From positions 1-8,189 of the forward strand of contig JACQPU010000314.1 in the NCBI GenBank assembly GCA_016207365.1: 8,189 nt of DNA, read 5' to 3'. The DNA is from Ignavibacteriales bacterium (GTDB lineage: Bacteria; Bacteroidota; Ignavibacteria; UBA10030). Shown in pieces: positions 6,392 through 8,189 of the stretch; within the stretch, counting starts at the first letter, position 1; the number at the start of each line of letters is the position of its first letter. A program made the translations under genes and the position numbers. The notes under the pieces are model-generated. The model did no database searches. It saw nothing but the letters and a program-made list of their open reading frames with translations, and had not been told where the DNA came from.

Positions 6392-7189
6392 TGCAGGGTA
6401 ATGCGCACATACCAGGAGACCGGCGATACGTTTACCCTGGAACTTGAATCTCTATCGCAGGACGGCTTCTCGTTCCGCCCTGGCCAATTCAACATGCTTT
6501 ATATCCATGGTGTCGGCGAAGTACCGATTTCCATCAGCGGAGATCCTCACAAACCCGAATCCGTCGTGCATACGGTGCGAGTCGTTGGAATCGTAACATG
6601 GGGAATCAAGAAGCTCCGCCGCAGGGATTTCCTTGGGATTCGCGGACCTTTCGGAACACCCTGGCCGGTGGATCTGGCTGAAGGCAACGACGTTGTAATT
6701 GTTGCAGGAGGCATCGGCCTTGCTCCGCTTCGGCCCGCAATCTACGACATTCTTGCACGGCGGGAGAAATTCGGAAAATTCGTCCTCCTGTACGGAACCC
6801 GCGGTCCGTCGGACATCCTGTATTTTCGCCAGCTCGAAGACTGGCGTGCCCGGTTCGATTTTGATCTTCACGTCACCGTTGACCGGGCCTTTGGACCATG
6901 GAAAGGAAACGTAGGGGTTGTCACAACGCTTATTCCCAAGGCCCACTTTGATCCTGTGAACACTGTTGCTCTGATCTGCGGGCCCGAAGTGATGATGAGG
7001 TTTACCATTCTCGAACTTCTGAAGAAGGGAATCCCCGAGGACAAGATCTTCATCTCAATGGAGCGGAACATGAAATGCGGAATTGGCCTCTGCGGCCACT
7101 GTCAGTTTGGTCCGCATATTGTTTGCCGTGACGGGCCAGTGTTCCCATACTCCGCAGTGCGGCACCTGCTTGGAATCAGGGAGATCTGA
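6332..7189 (+). CDS. hydG: Group 3b [NiFe]-hydrogenase gamma subunit, FAD/NAD(P)-binding reductase with [2Fe-2S] site
   Basis: A 285-residue ferredoxin-NADP reductase-type protein, the diaphorase of the complex that exchanges electrons with NAD(P)(H). The FAD domain shows RPGQFNMLYI (49-58) and the flavin motif PISIS (65-69). The nucleotide-binding domain has VAGGIGLAPLRP (124-135), YGTRGPSDILY (154-164) and CGPEVMM (216-222). The C-terminal cluster loop C249-x4-C254-x2-C257-x7-C265 matches the PyrK-like [2Fe-2S] binding pattern. The ATG at 6332 overlaps the end of the cNMP gene by 17 bp and has no clear ribosome-binding site, so translation is probably coupled. A second in-frame ATG at 6377 begins with the same five residues (MVPVP) and is nearer to where family conservation starts (VPVPCRVMRTYQETGDTFTLEL). 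Either start is possible. Confidence 0.93.
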   Translation: MVPVPENLVLSEIPSMVPVPCRVMRTYQETGDTFTLELESLSQDGFSFRPGQFNMLYIHGVGEVPISISGDPHKPESVVHTVRVVGIVTWGIKKLRRRDFLGIRGPFGTPWPVDLAEGNDVVIVAGGIGLAPLRPAIYDILARREKFGKFVLLYGTRGPSDILYFRQLEDWRARFDFDLHVTVDRAFGPWKGNVGVVTTLIPKAHFDPVNTVALICGPEVMMRFTILELLKKGIPEDKIFISMERNMKCGIGLCGHCQFGPHIVCRDGPVFPYSAVRHLLGIREI

Positions 7190-7191
7190 TT

Positions 7192-7980
7192 ATGGCCGGC
7201 AAAGGAATCCCGAAACTTGCTGTCTGGAAGTTTGCATCGTGCGACGGATGCCAGCTGTCGCTGCTGAATTGCGAAGAAGAGCTGCTCGCGCTTTCCTCGG
7301 CTGTGCACATGGCCTACTTTCCCGAGGCTTCACGTGCCATGATTAAGGGGCCTTATGATATTTCGCTTGTGGAAGGATCAATAACCACGCCCCATGACGC
7401 TGAGCGAATCCATCAGATCCGCCGGTCATCCGCCGCGCTGATAAGCATTGGCGCCTGTGCAACAGCCGGTGGCATTCAGGCATTGCGGAATTTCGCCGAC
7501 GTAAGGGAATTCACATCACTTGTCTACGCATCCCCCCAGTTCATCGAAACTCTGGGAAAATCGACGCCAATTTCAGATCACGTTTCTGTGGATTTCGAAC
7601 TCAGAGGATGCCCTATCAGCAAGAATCAGTTGCTTGAAGTTCTGACTGCATTCCTCCATCGACGCAAACCGGCCATACCGTCGTACAGCGTCTGCATTGA
7701 ATGCAAACGAAAGGGCGTTGTTTGCGGACTCGTCGCTCACGGTCCTCCCTGTCTTGGTCCCGTGACGCAGGCCGGCTGTGGAGCTCTTTGTCCGACCTAC
7801 GCCCGCGGGTGCTATGGATGCTTCGGCCCGAAGGAAACCCCGAACACAGGGTCCCTGACGGCAACATGGAAAGAGAGCGGCATGGACGATGCGGAGCTCC
7901 TGCGGCTCTTCCGCAGTTTTACCGCCACAGCCGAGCCATTCCGCAAAGAAAGTGAATCCCATGAAATCCAGAACAATTAA
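7192..7980 (+). CDS. hydD: Group 3b [NiFe]-hydrogenase small (delta) subunit
   Basis: A 262-residue Fe-S subunit that relays electrons between the NiFe site of HydA and the HydG/HydB module. It has no twin-arginine signal, which fits a cytosolic enzyme. The proximal-cluster ligands are C17-x2-C20 (ASCDGCQLS), C89 (IGACATAGG) and C140 (LRGCPI), the usual small-subunit pattern. The C-terminal half carries eight more cysteines, C168, C171, C178, C187 and C196, C200, C207, C210, enough for two further [4Fe-4S] clusters. Length agrees with the archaeal delta subunit (about 29 kDa). ATG 7192 is preceded by AGGGAG (7178-7183) at 8 nt. It begins 2 bp after the hydG stop and its 3' end overlaps hydA by 20 bp, indicating tight coupling. 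Confidence 0.94.
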   Translation: MAGKGIPKLAVWKFASCDGCQLSLLNCEEELLALSSAVHMAYFPEASRAMIKGPYDISLVEGSITTPHDAERIHQIRRSSAALISIGACATAGGIQALRNFADVREFTSLVYASPQFIETLGKSTPISDHVSVDFELRGCPISKNQLLEVLTAFLHRRKPAIPSYSVCIECKRKGVVCGLVAHGPPCLGPVTQAGCGALCPTYARGCYGCFGPKETPNTGSLTATWKESGMDDAELLRLFRSFTATAEPFRKESESHEIQNN

Positions 7981-8189
7981 GGTCGAAACACTCGCCCGTG
8001 TCGAAGGTGAAGGCGGCCTCAAAATCAGGCTCAAGGGAAGGAAGGTTGAAGAAGTGAATCTTCGCATTTACGAGCCGCCTCGATTCTTCGAAGCATTTCT
8101 TCGCGGCCGCGCTTACAGCGAAGCCCCCGACATCACGGCCAGAATATGCGGAATATGTCCCGTCGCCTACCAGATGAGCTCGACGCAAG
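7961..8189 (+). CDS. hydA: Group 3b [NiFe]-hydrogenase large (alpha) catalytic subunit, 5' part
   Basis: The first 76 codons are in the window; the rest runs off the right edge. The start MKSRTIKVETLARVEGEGGLKI contains the ARVEGEG block found at the N-terminus of large subunits. ITARICGICPVAYQ (58-71) is the L1 motif, with C63 and C66 as the first pair of nickel-site cysteines. The C-terminal DPCxxC-type pair lies outside. In group 3b bacterial proteins, as I recall them, the fourth position after the second Cys is Tyr rather than the His of classic L1, so CPVAY is expected. The following MSSTQ, where I would expect MSAVH, is less usual. ATG 7961 lies inside hydD (20-bp overlap) with only a weak AAAG-type ribosome-binding site, so translation is probably coupled. 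Confidence 0.95.
   Translation, partial: MKSRTIKVETLARVEGEGGLKIRLKGRKVEEVNLRIYEPPRFFEAFLRGRAYSEAPDITARICGICPVAYQMSSTQ

Noticed and set aside
5872..6495. 207-codon open frame on the - strand
   Set aside because: It is antisense to the cNMP-domain gene and the start of hydG, both well supported. No motif is seen in the minus-strand product.
7573..8067. 164-codon open frame on the - strand
   Set aside because: It is the shadow of hydD and hydA, which carry all expected cysteine motifs.
1..8189. CRISPR arrays, tRNA or rRNA genes, complete insertion sequences with terminal repeats
   Set aside because: No regularly spaced repeat series, tRNA-like cloverleaf or IS ends were found by eye. The RAYT is not flanked by recognisable transposon ends.

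Overview
The window is bacterial and gene-dense, with overlapping genes and Shine-Dalgarno-type starts. It holds part of a cytosolic group 3b [NiFe]-hydrogenase operon on the + strand. This is preceded by a divergently oriented multi-PAS hybrid histidine kinase, a REP-associated (RAYT/IS200-like) transposase gene and the tail of a membrane transporter. The phylum cannot be fixed from the sequence alone. A group 3b operon, a large soluble PAS-rich hybrid kinase and a RAYT together fit many environmental bacteria (for example the Bacteroidetes/Chlorobi, Verrucomicrobia, Acidobacteria or Nitrospirae-type groups).

Left part (1-892): the last 57 codons of a hydrophobic protein that resembles the C-terminus of CHR-family chromate transporters (+ strand) run tail-to-tail, with a 10-bp overlap, into a RAYT gene (- strand). 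The RAYT has the HUH motif and catalytic tyrosine of its family. It also carries a proline-rich insert encoded by a perfect 30-bp palindrome nested inside a second inverted repeat.

Centre (893-3979, - strand): a 1028-residue soluble hybrid sensor kinase with five complete PAS domains, a HisKA/HATPase core and a C-terminal receiver. Its first ~30 residues look like the tail of a lost sixth PAS domain.

Divergent intergenic region (3980-4266): about 290 bp with short direct and inverted repeats, a sigma-54-like element and a good ribosome-binding site. It probably carries the promoters of both the kinase and the rightward operon.

Right part (4267-8189, + strand): a small secreted helical protein of unknown function, then hydB (Fe-S electron-transfer subunit), a cyclic-nucleotide-binding-domain protein without a DNA-binding domain, hydG (FAD/NAD(P)-binding subunit with [2Fe-2S] site), hydD (small Fe-S subunit) and the first 76 codons of hydA (NiFe catalytic subunit). 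Gaps are 2-18 bp or overlaps, so this looks like one transcript. By analogy with archaeal sulfhydrogenases and bacterial group 3b enzymes, HydA/D exchange electrons with H2, and HydB/G pass them to and from NAD(P)(H), with possible polysulfide reduction. The parts not explained by the standard enzyme are the secreted first-gene product, the degenerate cNMP-domain protein and the duplicated start region of hydG.
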